A stretch of DNA of 64,000 bases from Cyanophora paradoxa (taxonomy: Eukaryota > Glaucocystophyceae > Cyanophorales > Cyanophoraceae). The notes under the pieces are model-generated. The model saw only the letters and a program-made list of their open reading frames with translations. It was not told where the DNA came from and did no database searches. Positions 23,826 through 35,087 of the stretch are shown piece by piece. A program made the translations under genes and the position numbers. The number at the start of each line of letters is the position of its first letter. The first letter of the stretch is position 1. Location: assembly GCA_004431415.1 (NCBI GenBank), contig QPMI01000071.1, forward strand, positions 310,001 through 374,000, read 5' to 3'.

Positions 23826-25020
23826 ACTTCTTTCTAGCTGTGTAGGTGCCGCAGTGCATAGCTTCTTGTTCTTCTGCGTATTTCTAGTACTAGTGAACTA
23901 GTACTAGTCACTGAGTGTGCTAGCAATAGTTTGTAGAGCTTTGAAGCCGCGGCTCGCCGCTGGTACCCGGTGGCCTTCCGTGGCCGCGACTGAACGACAG
24001 TTTTTCATCAATCGCCCTTACAAATGATCACTTTCATTCATCCACGGATGACAAAAAGCGTTAGATACTTTCAGCAGATAGATAATAGATATACGAGCAG
24101 ATTTCGCGCGAACCGGCCCGACCGCTTCCTTTCTATACAATGCGCTCTGAGGTTTCCATCATTTAGAGCAGTCACTGAGTTAGCGGTATCCGTCGTTAGT
24201 ACTTCGAATCTTCTAGTTATAATTAGTAGTCAGCAGCTGTAGTTGGAAGGAGCTCCCTCAACTTTGCAGGAATCAGGAACACATCAAGTTCGCTCTGCAT
24301 CATTCAATGATTACAAATGCTTATATATCGGGGGATTATTTAATTACTCAGCCTTTGCATCGTTGATTCGTTCCAAGCGGCTCTTCTAGTTCTCATGAGG
24401 CTATCTATAGCTAGCTACATATGCATGGCCGGGAGCATGCATATCCATATCGATATCCGGACCGGAGCTCGACTTGACGAGCCTCGGGGCTTGCAATTGA
24501 TCATGATCGATATAAATGATCATGCATGAGGGCCTGGAGCCACCCAAGGCCAGCGCCAGCTTCCGGATCCGTACGCGTTCTTATAAATTGAGCTTGCATG
24601 CGCAAAGCTTTTTGATTAAGGCCCTCATCATGAGTCATGCATCCGGATCATTGTCATCGGATCGCCGAGTCGCGAACACGCAGGCATGATCATGATCATC
24701 GGATCATCGGATCATGAGCGCCAACGCAGGCACCAGATCGATATCGATAATAAGGCGGGCCACACGTGACGGGGCGCGCTCTAGATCTGGCTCTAGCTGG
24801 TCGACGTCCGCCAATCTGACGCGAACGGTCCGACGGTCAACACCATTAGGACGGTACATGCACCGGGCTCAATCTCTTACCGTAGTACATTAGTACATGC
24901 AAGCATTTAATCTCTTGCATTAGCACACAACACTGTGACACAACTAGATACTATAGCTACTAGATCTCTCATACTAGTCACTGAGTCTCCAATGTATCTA
25001 TCCGAGTAAATACTACTAGG
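23826..25020. other. AT-richer spacer between convergent gene ends
   Basis: No convincing ORF or tRNA. It lies between the stop of the giant receptor (+) and the stop of the F-box gene (-), so both 3' UTRs probably fall here. It is dense in short palindromes built from CTAG, GATC and CATG, such as CTAGTACTAG near 23884 and TGATCATGATC-type runs at 24500-24710. A 15-bp direct repeat sits at both edges (23902-23916 and 24972-24986). Confidence 0.6.
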
Positions 25021-27643
25021 CTACCGAGGGCCGTGGCGCCCCGCGAGCACGGCCCTGGCGGCGGCCTGCATTTCGGGGTCGATTAGATCCACGTGCACCG
25101 AGACGCCGGGCCGGAGACCCCTCAGAATCTGGCGCGAGGCCCAGGTCAGAAAAGGCGGACGGAGAACTAGAGGGGGAGAGGGGGCAGGGGAGGGGCAGGG
25201 GAGGGGGGGAAGGGGGGCGGGCGGGAGACGGGGGGGACCTAGGCCTAGCTAGGCCTAGGCCTTGGTTAAGGACCAGGTCAAGAAAAGCGGACGCGGCCAC
25301 GGGTACCCGGTGGGAGAGCTAGAAGCGGAGGGCCCAGGCCCATGCCTAGGCCTGGGTTTAGAGCCTATCGCAGGCGGGGACTCGTGTACCCCGAACAGGC
25401 GGAGCGAGGCATTAGAAGCCGCGGCCGGCTCAAGGCCTATCGGAAGCGGGGCGCGCGCGCGGGCAGTGCACCTCAAAGGGGCGGAGCGAGGCCGGGAGCT
25501 CGAGGGCGCCACGGGCCGCCGAGCTGAGGCGGAGGCGCTCCAACGCCGGCAGCGCCAGGATGGCCTCGGCCTCCCCCTCCGTTAGCCCCCGGTCGAGGTG
25601 CAGCTCCAGGTCTGTGAGAGCGCGCCGCGCGCCGTCGCTGGCGAGCACGGCGAGGACGCCCTCCGGGTCGCCACTGTAGTCTGCGCATGCAAATCGCGTA
25701 TCGGAGCCACTGAGCACTCAAACTCAGAACAAATGCACCACTTGTCTAAACAATTATATTCTGAAGCCAGCTTGGCTTAGAAGACGCAGCTTATTACTCT
25801 AGAACATGATCTCAAGCTTATTACTATTACTCTATTATTATTATTATTATTAAACATGAACTTATTATTACTCTATTACGCAGCTTATTACTCTTAGCTT
25901 AGAAGATCTCAAGACATGATCCTTCTCTAGAACTAGTACTAGTACAAGAACTCCAGGGGACTCACCGGCCAGGTTCAGCCCGAGGCGTTTCAGGAGCGGG
26001 AGGCCCGAGAGCACGCTGGGAAGGGTCCGCAGCAGCTCGGCGCCGAGGGACCGGCCGGGCCCATCGGCCGCGGTCGAGAGGGCCAGGTGCAGCTCGCGCA
26101 GGCCCCTTGCGCGGCCCAGGGCCCGGAGGGACGCGGGGGATTCGAGATGGCCGTGAGCGTCGAACTGCGGGCGCAGTTAGATTCGAGTTAGCGCGTGCAG
26201 CACTCGGCGAGCGATTGCACCAGCGCACCTCGAGCGATTGGATGGACTGGAGCTTTGGCATGCGGGCCAGAGCGGCGACGGCCGGTTCCGGGAGCGGGGC
26301 GGGCCAGGGACTGCTGTCTGCGGACGGCCCGCTGAAGGCTTTCGGATCCCCGTGGCCGCTGCGTCGGTTTCGAGAAAATGAAATCAGCGGAGCGGACGCA
26401 TACATCTTGTGCACTGCAGCTGGCACGTGCACCCGCACCCGAGGACTGTGTGCTTTTTGACGAACTCGAGCTTCCTCAGACTCTGCCCCGCCGGGCCGTT
26501 GGCGAGCGCGACGAAGCCGTTGGCAGCGGCGTCGAACGACCACTGGAAAGGCAGCCACGAGACGACCAGCTCCTCGAGGCGCGCCAGCGGCGCGAGTGCC
26601 GCCAGAACTCCGCCGGCCGAGTTGCGGAAGGGACGGAGGCAGACCGAGCGGAGGAGGGGGCAGGCGGCGGCGATGGCCTCCGCCGCATCCGGCGTCGCGC
26701 CGGCGTCGAGCTCGTTGAAGAAAAGGGACAGAGAGCGGAGCTTGGCGAATGGCGCGAGGGCGGCCCGCAGCTTGTCGACCTCAGGCCACGGCAGCTGCTC
26801 AAGCTCGAGCTCGTCGTAGTCGTAGTCGTCACTGCCGCCGCCGTCGGCGCCCTCTTCATCGCCGTCGTCGTACCCCGGATCCCGCCCGCGGCTGTCGCTG
26901 AGGCCGATGCTGAGATTCTCTAAACTGCTGCTGCTGCCGCTGCTGATGGCTGCTCCCTCCGCGGCGGGCGGCCGCAGCGCCCCCAGCACTCCGAGGACGT
27001 AGTCGCGAACGAAGCTTTCGCCGGCGCTGCCGACGCCGATATCTTCGTACCGGTACCTGCTGAGGATGTTGACGGCAACCGCCCGCGGCGCCGGGCCAGC
27101 GCGGACGGCCGCGGCGAGGACGCCGCACGCCGCCCTCGCCGCGAGCGCGTGCCTCTCCTCGAGCTCGGCCAACTCTGCCCGCTGGCTCTCCTCGAGCACC
27201 GGCGCAAGGGCGATGCTAGCGCCGACGCCGAGCCGCAGCTTTCGCTGGTCAAAGAGCGCCGCCAACGCCTCCATCGAGCCCGCGGCCGTCGTCCCGCGGC
27301 CGCCCGCGATCCGCAGCTCGGCGATGGCCCACTCCGTCTCCTCAACAACGCGACGCCACCGCCTGCAATTCGCCGCATATGCATGCTCAGCTACGAGGAG
27401 ATCTAGAAGCGAGCGGCCCGCGGTGCATGTGGGGCCCGGGGGCGCCGGCGATGCGGACCTGCAGACGCCGCGCAGGGGCCAGCTCTCGCACAGCCCGAGC
27501 GCCTTGAAGACGTCACACAGCACTGCATCCGGCAGCGCATCGAACGGCACAGCGGCCGCGGCCGCAGCTCGCGCGGCTTCCGCCGAATCTTCGATGCGGG
27601 CCGGCTTCTCCAAGCGCGCCCTCTTTGACTTGCGACCGGACAT
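25021..27643 (-). CDS. F-box / leucine-rich-repeat-like protein
   Basis: Probable substrate adaptor of an SCF (CUL1) ubiquitin ligase. Five exons on the minus strand: 27643-26439, 26358-26229, 26164-25966, 25680-25472 and 25128-25021. Their lengths sum to 1851 nt, exactly 617 codons including the stop, which supports the model. Near residue 35 the F-box-like helix run reads LPDAVLCDVFKALGL followed by WPLRGVCRSA. The C-terminal half has LRR-like units (LRSLSLFFNEL, LRSVCLRPFRNS, LEELVVSWLPF, LRELHLALST, LKRLGLNL, LTDLELHLD, LERLRLSSA). An acidic Asp/Gly/Tyr stretch lies near residue 260. Intron 4 is very C-rich on the sense strand and contains a 22-bp palindrome. The gene is divergent from the IBTK-like gene. 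F-box assignment is by motif only. Confidence 0.75.
25238..25259. repeat. Perfect 22-bp CTAG-type palindrome in an intron
   Basis: Bases 25238-25259 equal their own reverse complement (alternating CCTAGG, GGCC and AGCT cores). It lies in the last intron of the F-box gene, beside a long G-rich (sense C-rich) stretch. Confidence 0.85.
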
Positions 27644-28137
27644 CGCTGTGCGCTCCCCGCGGAACTGCGGCCATCGAGCTCGCAGTCAGGGGGGGCGCGT
27701 CGCTCGAGCTGCAGGACGGGCGAAGGCGCACGGTGCTTGTGTGTCTCCAAGTCAGCCTGAGCGCGATCCCGGGCTCGAGCGCGCGCTGCTGTAGCTGAGC
27801 TTGAGCCTGCGCTGGAGAAAGCCGTACCCGTCTTCCAGAGGAAAACAATGCAGCCCGCCGTCGCTCCCGCCGCCTCCAGCACGACCAGCGACGTTATCTG
27901 CACCCTCGCTTGCTGCCTGACCACCGCCGGTGAGCGCGCGCGAAGATCCCGGCGCCGCATCGCACACGCTGACGGTGCCGCGCCGCGTCCCTCGCAGACG
28001 AGTAGCTCTGGCCAAAGTCTTCCTGCCCATGGCGGCCTTCTGAGCCGCGGGCCGCTCCGCCTGCCAGCCGCCCGCTTTCCACTCATCCCTCCAGATCTCC
28101 GCTCCCTCGCCTCCCGCCCGCCACCTAGCACGCCGCC
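27644..28137. promoter_or_regulatory. Shared divergent promoter region (F-box gene / IBTK-like gene)
   Basis: Only 494 bp separate the two start codons on opposite strands, so both promoters and 5' UTRs must lie here or overlap. I see no clear TATA box. The sequence is GC-rich. Open frames crossing it on both strands look like base-composition artefacts. Confidence 0.6.
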
Positions 28138-31100
28138 ATGAAGAGAGACACTATCTTCTCCGCCGCTCGGGCCGGCAGCATCGCCCGTCTCCGCCGCCTT
28201 CTTGAACTCCCTGAGGATGGCGACGGATTCGAATCTGCATGTGAGCCCGCCGCGCCTCACTCTTGGAGACGAACTGACGAGGTCATTCTGCAGTTCCGAA
28301 GAACGCTCTCGAGCTCCTGCACGACAGGAACGGTGCGCGGGATTCGGCGCCTCTTCAATCTCTTGCGGGGCGCTTCTGACGCCGCCAGAGCGCAGACTCC
28401 GGCGCCAACGTGCTCGAACCGCCTTTCCTTTTCTTTTTCTGTCGCCAACCGCGCTCGTTCCGCAGGCGCTCCACATCGCCGCATCTTGCGGGCATGCCGA
28501 CGTCGCCGAGTTCCTGCTGGCCGTCGAGGCGGCCTGCGTCCAGGCGCGCAAGAAAGAGAGGCCGCAGCTCATGCGTGTTGCCGATTGGGAGTCCTCGGTG
28601 CGCGAGCCGCTGTTCGCGGCTTCCGCCATCGACGTCCGACTGAGGCTCGCCGCGCGCAGTGGACGGCCCTGCACCGCGCCGCGTACGAGGGTCACGTTTC
28701 CGTGATGTCGGTTCTGTGCGCCCCGCGGCCCGACCCGATCCTCGCGCTCCCGTTTCTGACCGCACCGTCCCGATCGCAGCTGCGCGCGCGGCAACTGGGA
28801 GGCTCTGTACGTGAAGGACCGGGACGGCCTCACGCCGCTCGATCTGCTCAACGGCTTCCCGATGCGCCCGCTCGCGAAGGGCGACGCCCGCCGCGGTGCG
28901 CGCCCTGCTATCGATCGCCGCGGCGCGCGCTCTCTCGGGTGTTTCCTCCGCTGACGCCGACGCCGCCCACCCGCCCGCGCGCACGCAGGCGGCGAGGTCT
29001 TCACTTTTGGATCGGCCGCGAACTACCAGCTGGGCCACTCTGACCAGAACGCGCTGTGCGCGCCCAAGCGCGTCGAGGCGGTTCTACCCCACCGCGTTGT
29101 CTCCGTCTCCGCGTCCACGTACCACTCCGTCGCCGTCACCGACGCTGGCCTTGTCTACACGTGGGGCTTCGGTGCGCCCCGCCCGCTCCTCCTCCCCCTT
29201 CTCTCCGCGCGTGCTGCCCGCTCACCGCCGCTTTGCAGGCGGCACTGGGCGCCTGGGCCACGGGGACGAGGCGACTCGCATCCAGCCGACGCTTGTCGAA
29301 GGTAGGAGATCCGCCCGCGGCTGTCCTCCTCGCCGCCGCCTCCGCCGCCCCGCCCCCGCTGAGCGTGCGCGTTTCTCCCCGCTCCGCAGGGCTCCGCGGC
29401 AAGCGCGTAATCCAGGTCGCCGCCGCCCGCGACCACAGCGTCGCCCTGACAGACACGGGCAAGCTCTACGCGTGGTCCGCACCCGAACCGCGCCGCCGCC
29501 GCCACCACCCCTTCCTCCCGCTCACCTCTTTCTCCGCAGGGGCGACAACTCCAGCGCGCAGCTGGGGTACGACACCACGCCGCAGGGCGGGTTCTCGCCC
29601 TCTACCCCGCCCGCGTCGTCCTTCCTCGCCCGCTACGGAGGCGGCTCGCCCCTCGCGGCGGGCGCCCAGCCCTCGGGCTCGCCCCTCGCGGCGAACGCTA
29701 GCCTCGGCCCGCGGAAGGTCGGCGCGATCGCCGACCTGTCGGTCGTCCACGTCGCCTGCGGCCGCTCGCACACGGTGGCCGTGACGAAGGAGGGCGAGGT
29801 CTGGTCCTGGGGCCGAGGCGCCGAGGGCCAGCTGGGCCACGGGCGGCCCGAGCCGCAGCCGATGCCCAAGCGCGTCGAGGCGCTGGCGGGCAAGGCCCGC
29901 GCCGTCATGGCCGCCTGCTCCTCCTCCCACACGCTGGTTCTCTCGGACGCGGGCGACGTCTACGAGTTCGGGCACGGCCGCGCGAACAAGCAGGGCCTCA
30001 TCGTCCCGCGACGCGTCAAGCTGGAGCCGCCGGCCGCCGTGCGCGGCATCCGCCTGCACCGCGCCGCGAGCCTCCGCGTCGTGCACGTCTCCGCTGCCAG
30101 CGGCCGCTCCGTGGCCGTGACCGAGTCGGGAGACGTCTACCAGGTCGGCTTTCCTGCCTTCCTTCCTTCCCTGCGCGCCGCCGCTGCTGCTGAGGCGCGC
30201 CGCTCGCAGTGGCAGGCCCCCCTGGCGACCGCCACGGGCGACTACATCTTTCCCGCCCCGCAGCGCGTCGACGGCTTCCGCGGCCGCCGCGTCGTGAGCG
30301 TCGCGGCGGCCCGCGACCACACTCTGGCCGTGACCGACGCCGGCGAGCTCTTCTCGTGGGGCTCCAACACGGCGGGGGCGCTCGGCCTCGGCTCCGCCCC
30401 CTCCGCCTCGGCCACGACCGCGCCCTCCCGCGTCTACGGAGTCGCCCGCGTGCTCGCCGCGGCCGCCGGCGAGTCCCACTCGGTCGTCCTGGCCTCGCCC
30501 GTGCCGGTCGACGTGCCCGCCGTCTCGCCCTCCACTTTTGATAGAGACGTGGAGGGACTTCTCCTCCCCGAAGATGGCGACGCGGACGACTCGGACCGCG
30601 TCGTTCTCGTTCCCCGCGAGGCCTGCGCCGACGGGGCCTCCAGCTGCGCGGCCGCCGCCGCCGCCGACGGGGAGGACGAGGACGACGGCCCGATCGTCGC
30701 CAGCCGGGCACTCCTCGCCGCCCGCTGCCCCTTCTTCGCGGCCATGTTCGGCGCGGTGCGCGCGCTCCGCACCTCCGCTAGCTCTAGCCAACGCTTAGAG
30801 CAAGCTAAGACTAGCAAGACTCCAATTCTGCCTTCTTCTTCTAAGCTAGACTCCACGCAAGCTAAGACTCCACAAGCTAAGGCTAGAAAGACGCTTCTTC
30901 TCCTCTCCTCCTCCATCGCCCCTCTCTGACGCCCCCCGGCAGGCCTTCGCCGACTCGGCGTCGCGGGAGGTGGCGATGCCCGAGTTCGGACGCGCCGCCC
31001 TCCGCGCCCTCGTCCGCTACAGCCAGACCGACGACACCGACGTGCGCCCCGTACCCCCCCCTCTTCGAGCCTAGGACCTAGGATCCCCCGCCCCGCTGGG

Positions 31101-34100
31101 CCGCCTAGCCGCCTGGGATTGGGGGGGGGGGGCCGTGGCCTTCGTGCGCCCTCTCCTCCCCCCTCCCCCCCTCCCCCCCTCCCGCTCCCTCTCCGAGCTT
31201 AGGATAAAGGATCTGCTTCTTCTAGGATCCGGCCCTGATGCTATCCCTCTGCTCGGGCGCCGTGGCATGACTTCGAATCTAGGATCTGGCTCTATAAGAG
31301 CCCGGGCCCGGCCCTATCGCCCCGCCCCGCCCAGGCCCAGGCCTGACCCTGATGCCTTCCGCCCCTTCCCCCGCAGATCCCCCTCGAGCTCGCCCCCGAG
31401 CTCCTCGCCGCCGCCGACTCCGCCTTCCTCGAGCGCCTCAAGGAGGCCTGCGCGGCGCGGCTCGCGTCCTCGCTGGACGCCTCCAGCGCCTGCGCCGTCG
31501 CCTGCTTCGCGGAGCGCCACGGCGCGGAGGGCCTCCGCGCTTCCTGCGTGGGGTACATGGGCGAGCACGTCGCCCGGCTGCTCTCGACGAAGGTCCTGAG
31601 GCCGGACGCCCTCTCCCCGACCCTCTTCCATGACCTCGAGGTCCGCTTCGCGCGCTCAGAAAGGCGCCGGAAAGAGAGCTGAAGCTGAGATCGCGCAGCA
31701 CGAGGTGCGGCGGCGTCGGCGGCGCGCCGGGGAGGGCTCGGGCGGCGCCCCGCCGCCCTTCGAGGCGCCGGCCTCGGGGCCCCGCCGCCCCCGCTGCGAC
31801 TCGCTGCTCGACGGCTCCGACATCGAGGAGGAGGAGTCGGCGTCCCTCCCGCGCTTCGTCCGCCCGCCCCTTCCGCTCTCATCTTGATGATGATCGCTGA
31901 TCGCTGCGCGCCGCAAACGCGCAGGCTTCCTCTCGCCCCCGCCTCTCCAGCGTCGGCAGCGCCGCGGATGCCGAGCGCACCAGCCCTCAGCATCAGCAGG
32001 AGGAGCGGGGCGGCAGCCCGCAGCCCCTGCCCTCGCCGGCCCCGCAGCCCTCGGCCCAGCCGCCGGCCTTCGCGTCGGCGGCGGACGAGGAGCGCTGGCG
32101 CAAGCGGAAGGCGCTGCGCAAGAAGCTGCGCGAGATCGCCATCGCCGAGTTCCGCCTCGACCAGGTGCCCCCCTCCCTCTCGCGGCCGCGCCGGGCCGGG
32201 CCGGACCTAGATAGAGCCCTTCTTAGAACTGAGAAGAGCGTCAAGGGGCTAGATCCGCCTCCCGAGCGGCTTAGCCTCTCTCGAAGCCTCCCGGACTCTT
32301 CCTGCCTCCCCTCCTTCCTCCCCTCCTGACCGCCCCGCCCCGCCCCGCCCCCCCGGCGCCCCTGAGAAGAAGAAGAGCCTCGTACCCCTCCTTCGCCCCT
32401 TCCCCCTCCCTGACCTCCTCCCCCAGGGGGAGGCGCTGCACGGGGAGCAGCTGGAGAAGCTGTCCCTCAAGGGCCGCCTCCTCGCCGAGCTCCGCGCCCT
32501 CGCCTCCCCGGGTACGCCGTTTCTAGAGGGGGGGGAAGGAGGGGAGGGGAAGGAGGGGGCTAAGAGACGCGGGTCGCCCCGTGCGCCGCCGTCGCCTCCG
32601 CCGCGCCTTTTCTTTAGGCAGAAAGACAGAGGGGAAGGTCGCTTGCTAGCCGCCGGCTCGGCTCGGCCGTGCTAGTCTTCCTAGAGACGAAGCCGCCCGC
32701 GAGGCCTCCTTTGCCTGACGTACGTACCCCCCGCAGCCGAGTTCGAGGAGGAGTACACGCCCGACGCGTGGATCGCCGCGTACCTCTCCGGCGTACCCGC
32801 CGCCGGCCCCGCCGCCCCGGCTCCGGCGCCGTACCCCTCCCCGGCCCCCTCCCCGGCCCCCCTGCCCCTCCTGGCCGTGGACGTGGGGCATGCGGCCCCC
32901 TCGGGCCCCGCCTCCGCCCCGGCCTCCTCGTCCTCGCCGTCGTCCCCCGCCTCTCCGGCTGTACCCCTGGCGCCCTACATCCTCCGCCGGGACGACGACG
33001 GCGCCTGTACCCCCTCCGCCTCGTCGGCGAAGGGCAGGGGCAAGCAGCGGGGCAAGGGCCAGGAGTCGCCGCCGGCGCCCCCGGCTTCGGCCGCAGCCGC
33101 CACGCCGCCGCCGCCGGCCCCAAAGCCCGCCCCGGCGCCAGCCTGGGGCGCGGCAACGCCGCCTACGCCTGGAGGCGGCGGCGTCGGAGGTGGCGGCGGC
33201 TCCGCAGCAGCCACGCCCGCCTCACCCGCCGTACCCTCCCCGGGCCGCTCCCTCCGCGAGATCCTGGAGGAGGAGGCCGCGGCGGCCAAGGCCGCGCAGC
33301 TCCTGGCCAGGCCGCCCAAATCCCAGCCGTCCCCGGGCTCCACGCCCCGCACCGGCGCTTTTGGCGGGCGATCCTCGCCGCTCCCGGCCCCGGCCGCCGC
33401 CGCCCCGGGTCCTCGCCCCCTCCGCGCCCCGCGGCTGGGGCGTTGTCCCGGGCGGCTCCAGCCCGCGCGCCGGGCCCTCCCGTCCCTTTGGCATCCTCTC
33501 CGATGGCCATACCCGGCTCCGCTCGCGCGGCCCGCGCCCGTCGGGTCGGTCTCCCCATGACGCCCTTCTCCCCCCCGCCGGCTTCCCCCGCCTCGGCCTC
33601 GGCCTCGGTCGGCCGCTCCCGGCCGCACCCTTCGCGGCGGCGCCCGCGCCCGCGGCGGCGGCGCCGCCGCCGCCCCGCCCACCGGCCCCTCCATCCCAGG
33701 CTTCGGCCGCGGCCCCGGCATCGCGCCCCGGCGGGCTCCTCTCCGCCCTCATCGAGGACGCCGAGCGCAAGGCGCAGGCGAAGAAGGGCAAGGCGCCGGA
33801 GGCGCCCAAGCCAGCGCCCCCGGCCTGGGGAAAGAAGGTCGTCCCGTCGGACTCGAACCCGGGTCCGGGCCCGGGTTTGAAGGAGATCCAGGCGCAAGAG
33901 GAGGCGGCGCTGGCTCGGCAGCAGAAGCTGTGGGGCCGCCCCGAGGGCGCCGCCTCCTCCTCCTCCGCGTCGGTGCGGGGCGCGACGGTGACGAGCTGGG
34001 GACTGCGGGCGGACCCCCTCGTCCAGAAGATCGAGCACATCCAGACGGAGGAGAAGGTACCCCCGCTCTTTCCTCCGGCTAGAATATCCAGAATCCTAGC

Positions 34101-34344
34101 TCTAGAGCTAAAGTGTCCTAGCTCCATCTCTGCTTTCGCCTGCGTTTCGTCCGAGATCTCTAGTGCCCCGCCCCTAAGGCCATCTGCCTTTCTAGCTCTC
34201 GTGAACTTCTTTACTTCCGCCCCTGGTTTCTTTCCGCGCCGCCCCGGGGGCCTTTGTTCGCCGCGCCCCGCCCGCTCTGACGCCGCGCCCATTCCTCCCC
34301 GCCTGCGCAGGCCATTCGGGAGATCAACGAGTTCTACAACAACA

Positions 34345-34377
<33 letters not shown>

Positions 34378-34493
34378 GGGGCCGGCGGCGCAAGGGCGCG
34401 GGGCCGGCCGGGGCGGCCGGGGGCCTCCTCGACGCCGAGGAGGCGGCGGCGCGCCCCGTCGTCGTCCGCGTCGTTCCGGCCTCCCGCTCCTGA
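28138..34493 (+). CDS. IBTK-like ankyrin-RCC1-BTB protein (CUL3 adaptor type)
   Basis: Domain order matches inhibitor of Bruton tyrosine kinase (IBTK), a CUL3 ubiquitin-ligase substrate receptor: ankyrin repeats, an RCC1 propeller, BTB, and a C-terminal tail with short conserved helices. Start MKRDTIFSAARAGSIARL; ankyrin ALHIAASCGHADVAEFLL (28470) and WTALHRAAYEGHVSVM (28660). RCC1 blades run from GEVFTFGSAANYQLGH (28992) through GRLGHGDEATRI, VIQVAAARDHSVALTD, VEALAGKARAVMA and VVSVAAARDHTLAVTD to about 30500. The BTB core has VASRALLAARCPFFAAMFG (30695), VAMPEFGRAALRALVRYS (30970) and an IPLELAPELLAAAD helix (31378). The tail has LREILEEEAAAAKAAQ (33250), LKEIQAQEEAALARQQKLWG, VTSWG and AIREINEFYNN. 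The tail is extremely Pro/Ala-rich. TGA at 34491-34493. Introns are short and C-rich; the join between exons 2 and 3 near 28360-28470 is unresolved. Confidence 0.85.
34346..34375 (+). repeat. GGC trinucleotide repeat coding poly-Gly
   Basis: About ten GGC units in the last exon of the IBTK-like gene, read as a glycine run between a Tyr-Asn-Asn-Ser segment and an Arg-rich segment. Confidence 0.85.
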
Positions 34494-35087
34494 TCAGATC
34501 GGATCGGATCGGATCTCATCTGATCTGATCTGATCTGAGCCGAGCTAGTCTGAGTCGCGGGCTCGAGCCCTCGAGCCCAGCGTCTCACCTTCCATTTCAT
34601 TATGTTATGTTATGCGTTTGATCGGCAGTCTTTCAACGCCTCTTTCACATGAACTTTGGTTTCACAGGCAGTCCTCACTTGCTTGCTGCTCCCCTCTCGC
34701 AATTGCAGTCCACTTCCTTTCAAAGAGCGCCCGGCCCCCTCCGGACTCTCCAGCCCGCTGCCCTCCACCCTTTACTCAAGCTGCGACCCTTCAGCTTTGG
34801 AATCTTGTACATAGTCGGTCTAGTCGATCAGTTAGAAGGCGCAGCATGTGACTGTTGTTGTTCGAGTCCGGCAGGCGGAGCTAGGCCGCGCTTCCCTTGT
34901 ACATGCCATGATGTAATCTAGAACCGCGCGCGCATGCGCACAGCACTTTCCAAGAACGGGACGCTCGCTGCGCTATGCAGAGCTACTAGCCTAGAGGAGT
35001 GCGGTCGATTCGACATCGTAATTCGGCAAGGGCGGAGGGGGAAGGGTTCAAAAACAATTGAAGGCGCCGGCGGCCCACGCGAGAATA
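34494..35087. other. Intergenic region between convergent 3' ends
   Basis: No supported gene. It starts with a short GATCTGATCT-like simple repeat directly after the IBTK-like stop and holds the 3' ends of the IBTK-like (+) and CCDC124-like (-) genes. A TGTAA-containing stretch near 34910 could be a polyadenylation signal, but I cannot show it. Confidence 0.5.

Noticed and set aside
23826-25020. tRNA or other structured RNA gene in the spacer
   Set aside because: Many short palindromes, but I could not find a cloverleaf with correct arm spacing by eye.
27403-29004. 533-codon minus-strand frame
   Set aside because: Covers the divergent promoter and IBTK-like exons in antisense; Arg/Ala/Ser-rich with no domain. 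GC-rich DNA gives such shadows.
29466-30791. 441-codon minus-strand frame
   Set aside because: Exact antisense of the RCC1 propeller exons; Gly/Arg/Ala-rich shadow.
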